Below the pieces are notes generated by a model, which saw only the letters and a list, made by a program, of their open reading frames with translations, was not told the DNA's origin and made no database searches. This document shows, piece by piece, positions 43,612-51,490 of a stretch of DNA of 64,000 nt. The stretch is taken from assembly GCF_025629245.1 (NCBI RefSeq), contig NZ_JANZXN010000017.1, forward strand, positions 124,001-188,000. The letters are read 5' to 3'. The stretch comes from Natronobiforma cellulositropha (GTDB taxonomy: Archaea; Halobacteriota; Halobacteria; Halobacteriales; Natrialbaceae). A program made the position numbers and the translations under genes. Numbering within the stretch: the first letter of the stretch is position 1; each line of letters starts with the position of its first letter.

Positions 43612-44118
43612 TCAGTCGAAGGCTGCGGTGTCGCCGCGACGGTAGCGGTCGATGCGCCGGTAGCCCTCGACGACGCCGTCTTCGTCGAGGTCGATTTCGT
43701 ACCGTCCGAGGATGTCCTGGGTGTCGGGAACGGCGCGGCGTTCGACCACGTCGACGACCGCTCGCCAGCCGTCTCCAGTGGCGCTGATCTCGCTGACGCT
43801 GTTGAACTCGTAGCCGACGAGTTCCGTCGCCGTCGACTCGACGGTGCGCCGGATCGTGAGGACGCCCTCGATTCGGTCGTCGTCGACCTCGAGATCGACC
43901 TCGCTCACGTCGACGTCGTCCGGGTCGGTCGTCTCGGCGTCGTTCGCCTCCTGTGCCTCACTGTCTGCTGTGTCGGTTTCGGTTTCACTCACGGTCGGGT
44001 CACGCTCGTCGTGCTGGTAACAGAAGCCGTTGTCCGTCGCCGGCCGGGCGCACCGCTCACCGTCCGCGGTGAGCGCTCGACACTGCTCGTGTCGCTCCTG
44101 GGTGTCGGCGTCGGCCAT
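43612..44118 (-). CDS. gvpO: Gas vesicle protein GvpO with N-terminal zinc-finger-like motif
   Basis: 168 residues. The C-terminal half (GWRAVVDVVERRAVPDTQDILGRYEIDLDEDG, ending in DRYRRGD) is closely GvpO. The N-terminal part is unusual: C13-x9-C23-x9-C33-x2-H36, a potential zinc-binding motif, followed by an acidic linker. GvpO is required for gas vesicle formation, role not fixed. It follows gvpA by 42 nt and is probably in its operon. Confidence 0.9.
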   Translation of the reverse strand: MADADTQERHEQCRALTADGERCARPATDNGFCYQHDERDPTVSETETDTADSEAQEANDAETTDPDDVDVSEVDLEVDDDRIEGVLTIRRTVESTATELVGYEFNSVSEISATGDGWRAVVDVVERRAVPDTQDILGRYEIDLDEDGVVEGYRRIDRYRRGDTAAFD

Positions 44119-44160
44119 CGGTGGTGGATCGGTTCGGTGAGTTCGTTCGTCACGCCGGCG

Positions 44161-44442
44161 TCAGCCGGCCGATACCGGCGACGACTCGGGACGGAGTTCG
44201 ATCTCGAGTTCCTCTAAGTCCTCGAGGTCGCCCTCCGTCGTCGCCCGTTCTATCTTCGCGATCTCCTTCGCGTAGTGGAGGAACGTGTCGACGGAGGCGA
44301 TGACGACGCGTGCCTCGACGGTGAGCAGTTCGATCCCGACGACCGAGACGCGCGCCCAGATGTCGATGACGACGCCCTTGTCGAGGATTCGATCGAGCAC
44401 TTCCGCGAGACTCGAGGAATCCGGTCTTCGTTGTGATGTCAT
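44161..44442 (-). CDS. gvpA: Gas vesicle structural protein GvpA
   Basis: 93 residues from the ATG at 44442, start chosen by alignment to haloarchaeal GvpA ([53 protein letters not shown]). The core two-helix, two-strand protein is about 75 residues; the C-terminal tail [24 protein letters not shown] is longer than in most. GvpA forms the ribs of the vesicle wall. No adjacent gvpC was seen. Promoter not clear; a GATATTTTTC box (minus) at 44614-44624 would give a leader near 150 nt. Confidence 0.95.
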   Translation of the reverse strand: MTSQRRPDSSSLAEVLDRILDKGVVIDIWARVSVVGIELLTVEARVVIASVDTFLHYAKEIAKIERATTEGDLEDLEELEIELRPESSPVSAG

Positions 44443-44640
44443 GGGTGGTCGCGTCTGCCCTCTCCACCTGCGACGCCCATCACGGTTCACACTGCCCATG
44501 CAAGCACGGAGGCGTTGCAGACGCAAGCACCACGGCGAGGGGAGTTCCCGTGGTAGCTCGAGTCGTCGTCGAGGTCGATTCGTCCGACCCGCCGCGAGCG
44601 GGTGCGCTGGGTGAAAAATATCGGATTAATGAGTGTTTTC

Positions 44641-44663
44641 GTCGGTAGGTTCCCACTACCGAC
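44641..44663. repeat. 8-bp perfect inverted repeat in gvp control region
   Basis: GTCGGTAG (44641-44648), loop GTTCCCA, CTACCGAC (44656-44663). Confidence 0.7.
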
Positions 44664-44677
44664 GGACAGTCTAGCGT

Positions 44678-44695
44678 TTATTCACGCTCGAATAA
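44678..44695. repeat. 6-bp perfect inverted repeat in gvp control region
   Basis: TTATTC (44678-44683), loop ACGCTC, GAATAA (44690-44695). Confidence 0.65.
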
Positions 44696-44807
44696 CTATC
44701 AACTCTCGACACAATGCGGCCATTTATGCGCGCGAGTCTGGTAGCACGGCTGTGATCTCTCACCGACGCCAGACGATTCTGCGAGACGGCCGGGGGGTGA
44801 ACGGCAC

Positions 44808-45449
44808 GTGACCCACCGCTACGTCTACGGCATCGTCGAACGAGACGGGAACGGCCGCACCTTCGACCTCGAGACGACGCCCGTCGGCGAGGGGGACGAG
44901 GTGTACACGATCGCCCACCGTCGGTTCGCGGCCGTCGTCTCCGACATCGAGACGACCGACCCAGAACGGACGGACGAGGACGCGACCCGCCACGACGAGG
45001 TCCTGCGCGAACTCGTGGAGGGGAGCAAGGGTGACGACGCGCAGACGGTGATCCCGATGCGCTTCGGGATGGTCTTCGAGAGCGACCGCGCGCTGAAGAA
45101 CGTCTTGCGCGGCGCTGGCCCGGCGTTCAGACGCACGATGCGTGAGATCGACGGCTGCGTCGAACTCGGTGTCAAACTCGTCCGCGAGACAGACGCCGAG
45201 GTCGACACCGAGGAGATCGAGCAGGCCGTCGCGGAGCGACTCGAGCCACTCGCGGAGTCGTCGGTCGCGAACGACCGCTTCAGCGACCGCCTCGTGGTGA
45301 ACCGTTCCTATCTCGTCTCCCGCGAGGAGCGCGAGGCGTTCGACACGGCAGTTGCCGACCTCGAGGCGGCGCACGACACGCTCCTCGTCCAGTACGCGGG
45401 ACCGTACGCGCCGTACAACTTCGTCGATATCCAGGTCGGGGCGGTCTGA
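44808..45449 (+). CDS. gvpF: Gas vesicle protein GvpF
   Basis: 213 residues, GTG start. GvpF/GvpL family: RYVYGIVERDGNGRTF start, AQTVIPMRFGMVFESD, and the C-terminal QYAGPYAPYNFVDIQVG. GvpF contacts GvpA and is a minor wall or assembly component. First gene of an eight-gene run in which each stop meets or overlaps the next start. Confidence 0.95.
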   Translation: MTHRYVYGIVERDGNGRTFDLETTPVGEGDEVYTIAHRRFAAVVSDIETTDPERTDEDATRHDEVLRELVEGSKGDDAQTVIPMRFGMVFESDRALKNVLRGAGPAFRRTMREIDGCVELGVKLVRETDAEVDTEEIEQAVAERLEPLAESSVANDRFSDRLVVNRSYLVSREEREAFDTAVADLEAAHDTLLVQYAGPYAPYNFVDIQVGAV

Positions 45450-45704
45450 ATGTTCGTCATCGACGACCTCTTGATCCGGCCGTTCGTCGGCATCGTCGAC
45501 GCGTTGCACACGCTCGCGCTCGACGAACTGTACGACATCGAAGCCATCGAGAACGACCTGAAGGAGAACCAGCTCCTCTACGAACTCGGCGAGCGCTCCG
45601 AAGCCGACTACCGCGAGCGCAAGGAGGCACTCGAGACCGACCTCGAGATCGCTCGCGACGTCCACGAGGAACTCGCCAGCGGCCGCGTGGAGGTGAAGCG
45701 ATGA
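45450..45704 (+). CDS. gvpG: Gas vesicle protein GvpG
   Basis: 84 residues, mainly helical: FVIDDLLIRPFVGIVDALHTLALDELYDIEAIENDLKENQLLYELGERSEADYRERKEALE. Starts at the base after gvpF's stop codon and overlaps gvpH by four bases. GvpG is an accessory protein needed for assembly in haloarchaea. Confidence 0.93.
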   Translation: MFVIDDLLIRPFVGIVDALHTLALDELYDIEAIENDLKENQLLYELGERSEADYRERKEALETDLEIARDVHEELASGRVEVKR

Positions 45705-46246
45705 CCGAGCCACCCGACGGATCGGACTCGGCCGACCGGCGCGCCGACGACGGGGACCCCCCGTCGCGTCCGGCTCCCGACGCCTGGCTCTCGAGCCTGG
45801 TCGATGCGCTCGAGCGCTTCGGCGAGTGGAGCCGCGAGAGTGAGCGTCGGCCCGACGCGGTGTTCGAGTACGACCTCCGGGTTCGCAGCGTTCTCGATGC
45901 GTCGGACGCCCGTCGCGGGCCGCCCTCGCTCGAGCGTCCCCGGCCCGGGCGGGGACGGCCACAGCGACGCCAGGAGTCTGCACGTCCACCCGTCTACACG
46001 ACCACGCGGACTCGGGCGGACGAACTGGAAGTGAGCGCCGACCTCACCGGTGTCGACCCCGACAGTGTGGTGGTCGGCTTCGACGGGCCGGACCTCGTCG
46101 TCGCCGTCGACGGCCACGAACGCGAACGCATCTCGACGCCGTGGGAAGCGCTGACGGCCGACGCGCGGGTTCGAAACGGCATTCTCACGGTTCGGGTTCG
46201 GCCGACCGACGACGAGACTGCTCACGGCGGTGAGACTCGTGACTGA
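45701..46246 (+). CDS. gvpH: Gas vesicle protein GvpH
   Basis: 181 residues. Residues 1-100 are variable and arginine/serine-rich; the C-terminal 80 form a small-heat-shock-like beta domain (ELEVSADLTGVDPDSVVVGFDGPDLVVAVDGHERERI...GILTVRVRPTDDE). Matches GvpH, an Hsp20-like chaperone-type accessory. Overlaps neighbours by 4 and about 17 bases. Confidence 0.9.
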   Translation: MTEPPDGSDSADRRADDGDPPSRPAPDAWLSSLVDALERFGEWSRESERRPDAVFEYDLRVRSVLDASDARRGPPSLERPRPGRGRPQRRQESARPPVYTTTRTRADELEVSADLTGVDPDSVVVGFDGPDLVVAVDGHERERISTPWEALTADARVRNGILTVRVRPTDDETAHGGETRD

Positions 46247-47150
46247 CGCCGACGCCGCTGGCGACCTCGGCACGCTCGTCGAATCGACCCGGTCGACGCT
46301 CGAGACGTTCGATGAGGCGGACCTCGACGCGCTCGAAGCGTCGGATCTCGAGGACCTCTTGGACCTCGTCACCGAGACGAGCGACGCGCTCGAGGCGGTC
46401 CTCGACGCGGTCGATCTCACGGCCCTGCCGGCGGTGATCGACGCGGAGGCGCTCCTCGAGGCGGTCGACACCGGGAGCGTTCCGGACGCGCTCGCCTCCG
46501 GAGAGGTGGGTGACGCCGTCGACGCCCGCCAGGTGGCTCAGGCCCTCGAACTCGCGGAGCTCTGGAGGGCGGCCGACCTGCGTGCGCTCTGGGAGGCGAA
46601 ACGTGGTCTGGAGGATACTGGGAGCGACGGACTGCTCGAGTCTGGGGACGACGGACTGCTCGAGTCGGGCGGCGGCGTCCTCGAGGAGGTCGGTGAGGAA
46701 CTGGCCGACGAGATGGGATCGCTCGACACCGGGGACGACGGTCTCGGTTTCGACCAGGCGGAGATGGAAGCCTACGAGACGATGATCCAGCAGACGGCCT
46801 TCGAGGGTATCGACGAGTTTCGCGACGCGGTCGTCCTGGCGCACGCAAAACTGGCTGAGGTCTACGAGTTCAACCGCGAACAGCTCGGCCGCAGCGACCG
46901 CTCGACGCACTCGCGCAACCCGACGGCCGTCTCGACGATGCCGCTCGAGCGCGCCGACGTCCCGAGTACGGCCAGACACTCGACGGTCCCGCAGGGGGTG
47001 CGCCACTCGAGCGCGCCGAGTCGCCGCCGGATCTACGGCGAGCGCTTCGAGCGCGAACTCGAGCGGATCCGCGAGGAGGGCGGGACGGCCGTCTCGACGC
47101 TCGCCGCCGACACCGACGCCGACGACGGAGGTGACCACGATGCAACGTGA
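46230..47150 (+). CDS. GvpI-slot protein: long acidic helical N-terminus plus basic tail
   Basis: 306 residues between gvpH and gvpJ, where gvpI is found in the classical operon. Residues 1-130 are Leu/Ala/Asp-rich with helix-favouring repeats (LDALEASDLEDLLDLVTETSDALEAVLDAVDL), 130-165 contain DGLLESG twice in tandem, and 220-275 are basic with short motifs AVSTMP, ARHSTVP, VRHSSAP and RRRIYGERFEREL. The basic tail is what I would expect of GvpI; the acidic front is not. GTG at 46230 or 46239 could start translation. Confidence 0.7.
   Translation: MRLVTDADAAGDLGTLVESTRSTLETFDEADLDALEASDLEDLLDLVTETSDALEAVLDAVDLTALPAVIDAEALLEAVDTGSVPDALASGEVGDAVDARQVAQALELAELWRAADLRALWEAKRGLEDTGSDGLLESGDDGLLESGGGVLEEVGEELADEMGSLDTGDDGLGFDQAEMEAYETMIQQTAFEGIDEFRDAVVLAHAKLAEVYEFNREQLGRSDRSTHSRNPTAVSTMPLERADVPSTARHSTVPQGVRHSSAPSRRRIYGERFERELERIREEGGTAVSTLAADTDADDGGDHDAT
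46626..46666 (+). repeat. Tandem 24-nt-period repeat in the GvpI-slot gene
   Basis: GACGGACTGCTCGAGTC at 46626-46642 recurs at 46650-46666, encoding DGLLES twice. Confidence 0.65.
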
Positions 47151-47652
47151 TTTCCAGCCGAGCCGCCAGCAGTCGGACCTCGCCGACGTCATCGAGTTGC
47201 TCCTCGAGAAGGGCGTCGTGATCAACGCGGACATCGTCGTCTCCATCGGCGACACGCAGTTACTCGGCGTCCAGGTCAGGGCGGCCATCGCCTCCTTCGA
47301 GACGGCGGCGAAGTACGGACTCGAGTTCCCCGAGGGGACGGACATGCGCCGGGTGGCCGAGGCCGTCGGCGATCCCGAACTCGCCGAAGAGCCACGGCCG
47401 AGACCGCCGATCGATCCCACTCGCGGGGTCAACGTCACGTCGGCCGAGGAGGCGTCGGAGGCTGACGAAGAGCCGGCCGACGGTAGCGAGAGCACGGCGT
47501 CGGCCGCCCCCGAGAGCGACGGTGGCGCTGACGCGCCCGAGCGCATCACGGACCGCCTCGGCGTGCGACCCGAACCGGACGATCCGACGGCCGACGGCGA
47601 GGACGCGTCCGACGACGGCGACCGAGACGAGTCCACGGAGGGCGACGAATGA
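47140..47652 (+). CDS. gvpJ: Gas vesicle protein GvpJ
   Basis: 170 residues from the ATG at 47140 (GTG at 47131 is possible). The first 75 residues are GvpA-like (LADVIELLLEKGVVINADIVVSIGDTQLLGVQVRAAIASFETAAKYGLEFP); the remaining 95 are a long acidic disordered tail. GvpJ is a minor GvpA-family component thought to act in nucleation or tip formation. Overlaps neighbours. Confidence 0.93.
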   Translation: MQRDFQPSRQQSDLADVIELLLEKGVVINADIVVSIGDTQLLGVQVRAAIASFETAAKYGLEFPEGTDMRRVAEAVGDPELAEEPRPRPPIDPTRGVNVTSAEEASEADEEPADGSESTASAAPESDGGADAPERITDRLGVRPEPDDPTADGEDASDDGDRDESTEGDE

Positions 47653-47990
47653 CCCACATCGAGGTCGGCGAGGGCGACGCCGAAAACGGGGTGCTGGCGC
47701 TCGTCGTCACCGTCGTCGAGTTGCTGGTCGACGCCCTCGAGCGCGAGGCGATCCGGCGGATGGAGTCGGGGACGCTGACCGACGAGGAGGTCGACCGCCT
47801 CGGCCGCCAGCTCGCCGCCATCGAAGCCGAACTCGAGTCGCTGAAACGCGACCAGGAACTCGAGGAGCCGGTCGATCAGCTACGCGGCGACCTCGACGGA
47901 CTCGTCACCGACGCGATACAGCGTCTCGACGAGGACGCACGCTCGGTCAACCGCCCCGGCTACTCCGTCTTCGAGGGTGATGCGTCGTGA
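47649..47990 (+). CDS. gvpK: Gas vesicle protein GvpK
   Basis: 113 residues with the family pattern GVLALVVTVVELLVDALEREAIRRMESGTLTDEEVDRLGRQLAAIEAELESLKRDQ. Helical. Four-base overlap with gvpJ (stop) and with gvpL (start). Accessory assembly protein. Confidence 0.95.
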   Translation: MTHIEVGEGDAENGVLALVVTVVELLVDALEREAIRRMESGTLTDEEVDRLGRQLAAIEAELESLKRDQELEEPVDQLRGDLDGLVTDAIQRLDEDARSVNRPGYSVFEGDAS

Positions 47991-48898
47991 CTCCGCGACG
48001 GGTGACCGACGGCGGCCGTCGGGACGCCCGGGCGGAGACGCCGACGTTCGAGGAGGGTCGCTACGTCTACTGTCTGGTCTCGCTCGAGGGAACGGACGGG
48101 ACCTCCCTCGAGACCGAGGGCGTCGAGGGCGAACCCGTCCGCGTCGTCGACGCCGGCGACGTCGGCGCGGTGGTCCACGACTGTGAGGAGATCTACGACT
48201 CCGCCGACCTCGAGCGGATTCGGCGCTGGCTGGTCCGTCACCAGCGCGTCGTCGACGACGCCGGGGACGCCTTCGGCACGCCGCTGCCGTTCCAGTTCGA
48301 CACCGTCTTCCGGGGTGACGACGCGGCCGTCCACGCGTGGCTCGAGCGCGAACGCGAGACGCTCGAGGCGGCGCTCTCCTCGCTCGCCGGCCACTGGGAG
48401 TATCGCGTCGAGGTCGTCCGAACCGACCCGGTCGACGAATCCACGCTCGTCCGTGCCGACGCGGACCTCACCGACCTCCGGGGACGGATCGAGGACGCAC
48501 CCGAGGGTGCGGCCTTCCTCCTCGAGAAACGGTACGAGCGACGTCTCGACGAGGTGCGTGCGCGCCGGCGCGGGGACCGTGCCGACCGACTCCGCGATCG
48601 ACTGGCCGACCACGCCCGGGAGGTCCACGAACTCGAGCGTACCCGTCCGCAGTCGGTCGGGGAGCTCTCGGCGGCGGCCGACGACGGGGCGGAGACGGTG
48701 TGTCGGCTCACGCTGCTGGCACACGAGGCGGCGGAGGCGGCCATCGGCGGAGTGCTCGACGAGGTCGCCGAGGAGGACGGACTCGAGGTCCGGTTTACGG
48801 GTCCGTGGCCGCCGTACACGTTCGCGCCGTCGTTCGGCGAGGGAGCGACCGGGCGAGACGGCGGGCCCGAACCGACCACCGGTACCGACGCCCGATGA
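47987..48898 (+). CDS. gvpL: Gas vesicle protein GvpL
   Basis: 303 residues, second GvpF/GvpL-family member. Begins with a 20-residue basic leader, then EGRYVYCLVSLEGTDGTSLETEGVEGEPVRVVDAGDVGAVVHDCEEIY and, near the end, VRFTGPWPPYTFAPSF. GvpL interacts with several Gvps in haloarchaea. Overlaps gvpK and gvpM by four bases. Confidence 0.93.
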   Translation: MTPRRVTDGGRRDARAETPTFEEGRYVYCLVSLEGTDGTSLETEGVEGEPVRVVDAGDVGAVVHDCEEIYDSADLERIRRWLVRHQRVVDDAGDAFGTPLPFQFDTVFRGDDAAVHAWLERERETLEAALSSLAGHWEYRVEVVRTDPVDESTLVRADADLTDLRGRIEDAPEGAAFLLEKRYERRLDEVRARRRGDRADRLRDRLADHAREVHELERTRPQSVGELSAAADDGAETVCRLTLLAHEAAEAAIGGVLDEVAEEDGLEVRFTGPWPPYTFAPSFGEGATGRDGGPEPTTGTDAR

Positions 48899-49176
48899 AG
48901 CCCACGAAGAACGAGGACGCGCTGGTCGACGTGATCGACGTGCTCCTCAGAGACGGCGTCGTCCTGCGCGCGGACGTGATCGTCTCGGTGGCGGAGATTC
49001 CGCTCGTGGGCGTCAAACTGACGGCGGTCGTCGCCGGGATGGAGACGATGACCGACTACGGCCTGTTCGAGGAGTGGGACACCACCCGCAGGGCGCGCGC
49101 GGTCGAGCGCCGCCAGTACGGCCACCGAGACCGGGAGTCACTCGAGCGTGAGCCGTCGGCCGAAGCGGACGAGTGA
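48895..49176 (+). CDS. gvpM: Gas vesicle protein GvpM
   Basis: 93 residues, GvpA-family: EDALVDVIDVLLRDGVVLRADVIVSVAEIPLVGVKLTAVVAGMETMTDYGLF, then a basic tail. Last gene of the operon; start overlaps the gvpL stop. GvpM is a minor component and in Halobacterium interacts with GvpF-type proteins. Confidence 0.93.
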   Translation: MKPTKNEDALVDVIDVLLRDGVVLRADVIVSVAEIPLVGVKLTAVVAGMETMTDYGLFEEWDTTRRARAVERRQYGHRDRESLEREPSAEADE

Positions 49177-49239
49177 CGCCGTCGTCAGGGTGGTCGGCTG
49201 ACGACGGAAAGAAGAGGGGAGACCGGCCAGACGTACTCG

Positions 49240-49452
49240 TCAGGCGAACTCGGGGCGCTCTTTCGTTTTGGTGATGTCGCCGCTGATCGAGCTCTCGCCG
49301 TCGTCGCTGTAGCTGTACATGCCCGTCCCGCCACAGAGCGTACACTCGTACTTCTCGCTGATCTCGTTGATCATCTCGCCGTCTTCGAAGTAGACACGGC
49401 TCTGGGTGATCTGGAGGAACTGTGCGGTTTTGCAGTTGTCGCACTCGATCAT
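49240..49452 (-). CDS. Small zinc-ribbon protein
   Basis: 70 residues from the ATG at 49452. Two CxxC pairs (CDNCKTAQF at residues 4-7 and CTLCGGTG near 40-43) form a zinc ribbon; C-terminus polar. A minus-strand GGATAACTA box near 49480-49488 lies upstream, and GTGAG-AGCG-CTCAC sits at 49453-49466, adjacent to the start. The gene is convergent with the gvp operon (63 nt). No function recognised. Confidence 0.7.
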   Translation of the reverse strand: MIECDNCKTAQFLQITQSRVYFEDGEMINEISEKYECTLCGGTGMYSYSDDGESSISGDITKTKERPEFA

Positions 49453-49466
49453 GTGAGAGCGCTCAC

Positions 49467-49860
49467 CTGCACCCCTCGTAGTTATCCATCTTGTAACGTC
49501 GGAGCGCACGTCTCTATCACCTGCTTACCGGTCGTGGTGGCTCTATTATCCGGGTTCGCACGCGCCGCGGACCGACCCCGCGGTTCGGCCGGGCAGCGTC
49601 GAGGATAGGTCCCCCGTACTCGCCCGTAGGCCCTCGCTACTCGTCGCGCTCGAGCGGTTCGTCCGCGTTCCGTGCCCGCTTTCAGTCCGTGGTTACCCGT
49701 CGACTCGCCCCGGTACCGAACGATTGCCCACTGCCCGGCACTATCGGACGCCGGTCTCCTCTCACCCTCGAGTACCCTGTGGGTGTCCCGGCCGTGCTGA
49801 CTACCGGCGCCTCCCGCCGACACCGGTTCCTTGTTGTGTCTGGCGGCCCACGTAGCCGGT
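49467..49860. other. Non-coding interval
   Basis: About 390 nt. No frame with haloarchaeal protein composition on either strand. It holds the promoter of the zinc-ribbon gene and that of the glutaredoxin downstream. Confidence 0.45.
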
Positions 49861-50100
49861 ATGGCGATCACACTGTACGAACTCGAGGGCTGTCCCTACT
49901 GTGAGAAGGTCGCAGACCGACTGACCGAACTCGACGTCGAGTACGAGAGCGTCTGGGTCGACGCGCTCCACTCGGATCGCAACGAGGTCAAACGCGTCTC
50001 GGGCCAGCGCGGCGTTCCGGTGTTGATCGACGAGGCACGCGGGGTGACGATGGCCGAATCGGCGAACATCCTCGAGTACGTCGAGCGGACGCTCGCCTGA
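49861..50100 (+). CDS. Glutaredoxin-like protein with CPYC motif
   Basis: 79 residues: ITLYELEGCPYCEKVADRLTELDVEYESVWVDALHSDRNEVKRVSGQRGVPVLIDEARGVTMAESANILEYVER. The CPYC redox pair, cis-proline in VPVLI and the C-terminal helix are intact. Glutathione is replaced by gamma-glutamylcysteine in halophiles, so its reductant may differ. A paralog with CPFC lies at 63056-63307. Confidence 0.88.
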   Translation: MAITLYELEGCPYCEKVADRLTELDVEYESVWVDALHSDRNEVKRVSGQRGVPVLIDEARGVTMAESANILEYVERTLA

Positions 50101-50495
50101 CGCCGGTGTCGCCCGCACCGTCCGCACACCGCCCCGTAGTAGCCGCCTATTCCTCGAGTAGCTGTCACCTGCTCGCGTTCTCGAGAGGCTACTGTCGCTG
50201 CAGTGGATCCATAACAAAGGGAGAGTCTCCCCTCGACTGACGTGCGGGGACGTTACACCCCCGTCGGGTCGACGTTCGGTGTGACCCCACACGCTGACCG
50301 GCCATTCGCCGTGCGTTCGTGCCCGGATCGCTCGAATGTGGACTCGCCCCCGCTTCGAGTTAGCTCATGTCTCTCAACGGGCGGGCTCCCGCCCCCGCCC
50401 GACCCCACACGCCCGAGGATTGCCTGTAGTCGGCGAACTCGCCTCTCGCCCGCCCGCGTTCCTGTCCGCGGGTGGACGCCGTGGCGGTCAGGGTG
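50101..50495. other. Non-coding interval with GC-rich hairpin
   Basis: About 395 nt. GGGCGGG-CT-CCCGCCC at 50379-50394 is a perfect inverted repeat. GACCCCACACGC occurs twice (50282 and about 50400). No gene recognised. Confidence 0.45.
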
Positions 50496-51380
50496 TCACC
50501 GCTCGCTCCGTTCGAGACGGACCAGTTCGTCGACCGCCGGCAGTCGCTCCTCGTCGAAGAGCTGTCCCAGTCGCTCCTCGCCCTTTCGCTCCGCGTAGGT
50601 GGCGAGTTTCTCCCCGACGTAGCCGGTCTCGTCGACGACCGACTCGCGGACGGTCGCCACCGTCAGGTCGACCAGCGGAGCGGTCGTCTCCTCGACGACG
50701 CCCGGGGAGACGCCGTCGGCCAACAGCCGCTTCAGTTTCCACATACCGAAGCCGACGTGGCGACCCTCGTCGGTGCGGATGTGGTCGAACCCCTCGAGCA
50801 GTCCCGGCAACGCCGCCGTCCCGTTCCGGCGAAGCTCCTGGTCGACGCTGTAGTAGCCCGTCTGTGCGAGGACGCCTTCGATAGTGAGGTGGTAGTGACA
50901 GTACGCACGGGCGCGGTTCTCTGGGGTATCGTCGGTCAGCAGGCGAGCCATCGCCGTCTCGGTGCGCTCGAGCAACTCGAGGTACGCCGGCGGAAACCAG
51001 CGCTCCTCGAGCAGTCCCGTCGGGTCGAGACCTCGGCGACGTTCTTCGGGGACGACGACCCGCTCCCAGTAGCGGTCGAAGAACTCGGCGTGTTTCGCCT
51101 CGTCGTAGAGCTGTGTCGTCACGTAGAGCTGATCGGTGAAGTCCTCGAGAACGACCGAGAGCGGCGCGAGTTCCTCGGTGACGGTCTCTTCGCCCGCGCC
51201 GAAGAGGGCGATGGTCCCGCGGACGCTGTCGAACGAGTCCGCCGAGAGGGCGGTGATCGACTCGCGGTCACTCGAGAGATCGATCGCCGCCGGATCCCAG
51301 TGGCGTTCGACGGCGTTTCGGTAGTAGCGATAGGACTGGCGTTCGGTGTCGAGACGGAGCCGTGGTTCCTCACTCGGCAT
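50496..51380 (-). CDS. R2-like ligand-binding oxidase (R2lox)
   Basis: 294 residues from the ATG at 51380. Ferritin-like di-metal site: E64, E94-x-x-H97, E168, E205-x-x-H208. V67 follows E64 by three and Y163 precedes E168 by five, which are exactly the positions of the Val-Tyr ether cross-link of the Mn/Fe R2lox group described for Mycobacterium tuberculosis. It lacks the radical tyrosine arrangement of class I ribonucleotide reductase R2 and has no R1 partner here. Reaction in vivo is unknown; in the family a fatty acid lies next to the metals. Divergent from a MutS-family gene. Confidence 0.9.
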   Translation of the reverse strand: MPSEEPRLRLDTERQSYRYYRNAVERHWDPAAIDLSSDRESITALSADSFDSVRGTIALFGAGEETVTEELAPLSVVLEDFTDQLYVTTQLYDEAKHAEFFDRYWERVVVPEERRRGLDPTGLLEERWFPPAYLELLERTETAMARLLTDDTPENRARAYCHYHLTIEGVLAQTGYYSVDQELRRNGTAALPGLLEGFDHIRTDEGRHVGFGMWKLKRLLADGVSPGVVEETTAPLVDLTVATVRESVVDETGYVGEKLATYAERKGEERLGQLFDEERLPAVDELVRLERSER

Positions 51381-51490
51381 ACGGCGCGCTTTCGCCCCCG
51401 TCCGAAAAGCCGTTACGCATCGGCTACTACCAACGGCGTCCGCGGTCGGCAGGTCACAGTCTTCAAGGTACCCGCCCCGAACCATCGGCT

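Larger units (their letters stand above)
44443..44807. promoter_or_regulatory. Divergent control region between gvpA and gvpF operons
   Basis: 365 nt without a gene. Two inverted repeats lie in it: GTCGGTAG-GTTCCCA-CTACCGAC at 44641-44663 (8-bp perfect arms) and TTATTC-ACGCTC-GAATAA at 44678-44695 (6-bp perfect arms). AT-rich candidate boxes are AAAAATATC at 44615-44623 and CCATTTATG at about 44720-44728. Both operons start away from it. Confidence 0.55.

Noticed and set aside
46185-47657. 490-codon minus-strand frame in the gvp operon
   Set aside because: Composition Ser/Arg-rich; antisense to clear gvp genes.
50379-50394. GC-rich hairpin as a transcription terminator
   Set aside because: No T-rich tract follows and haloarchaeal termination does not need such hairpins; left as a structural note only.
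50101-50495. tRNA-like fold near 50340-50410
   Set aside because: The TAGCTCA-like string lacks acceptor and T-arm pairs, so it does not form a cloverleaf.
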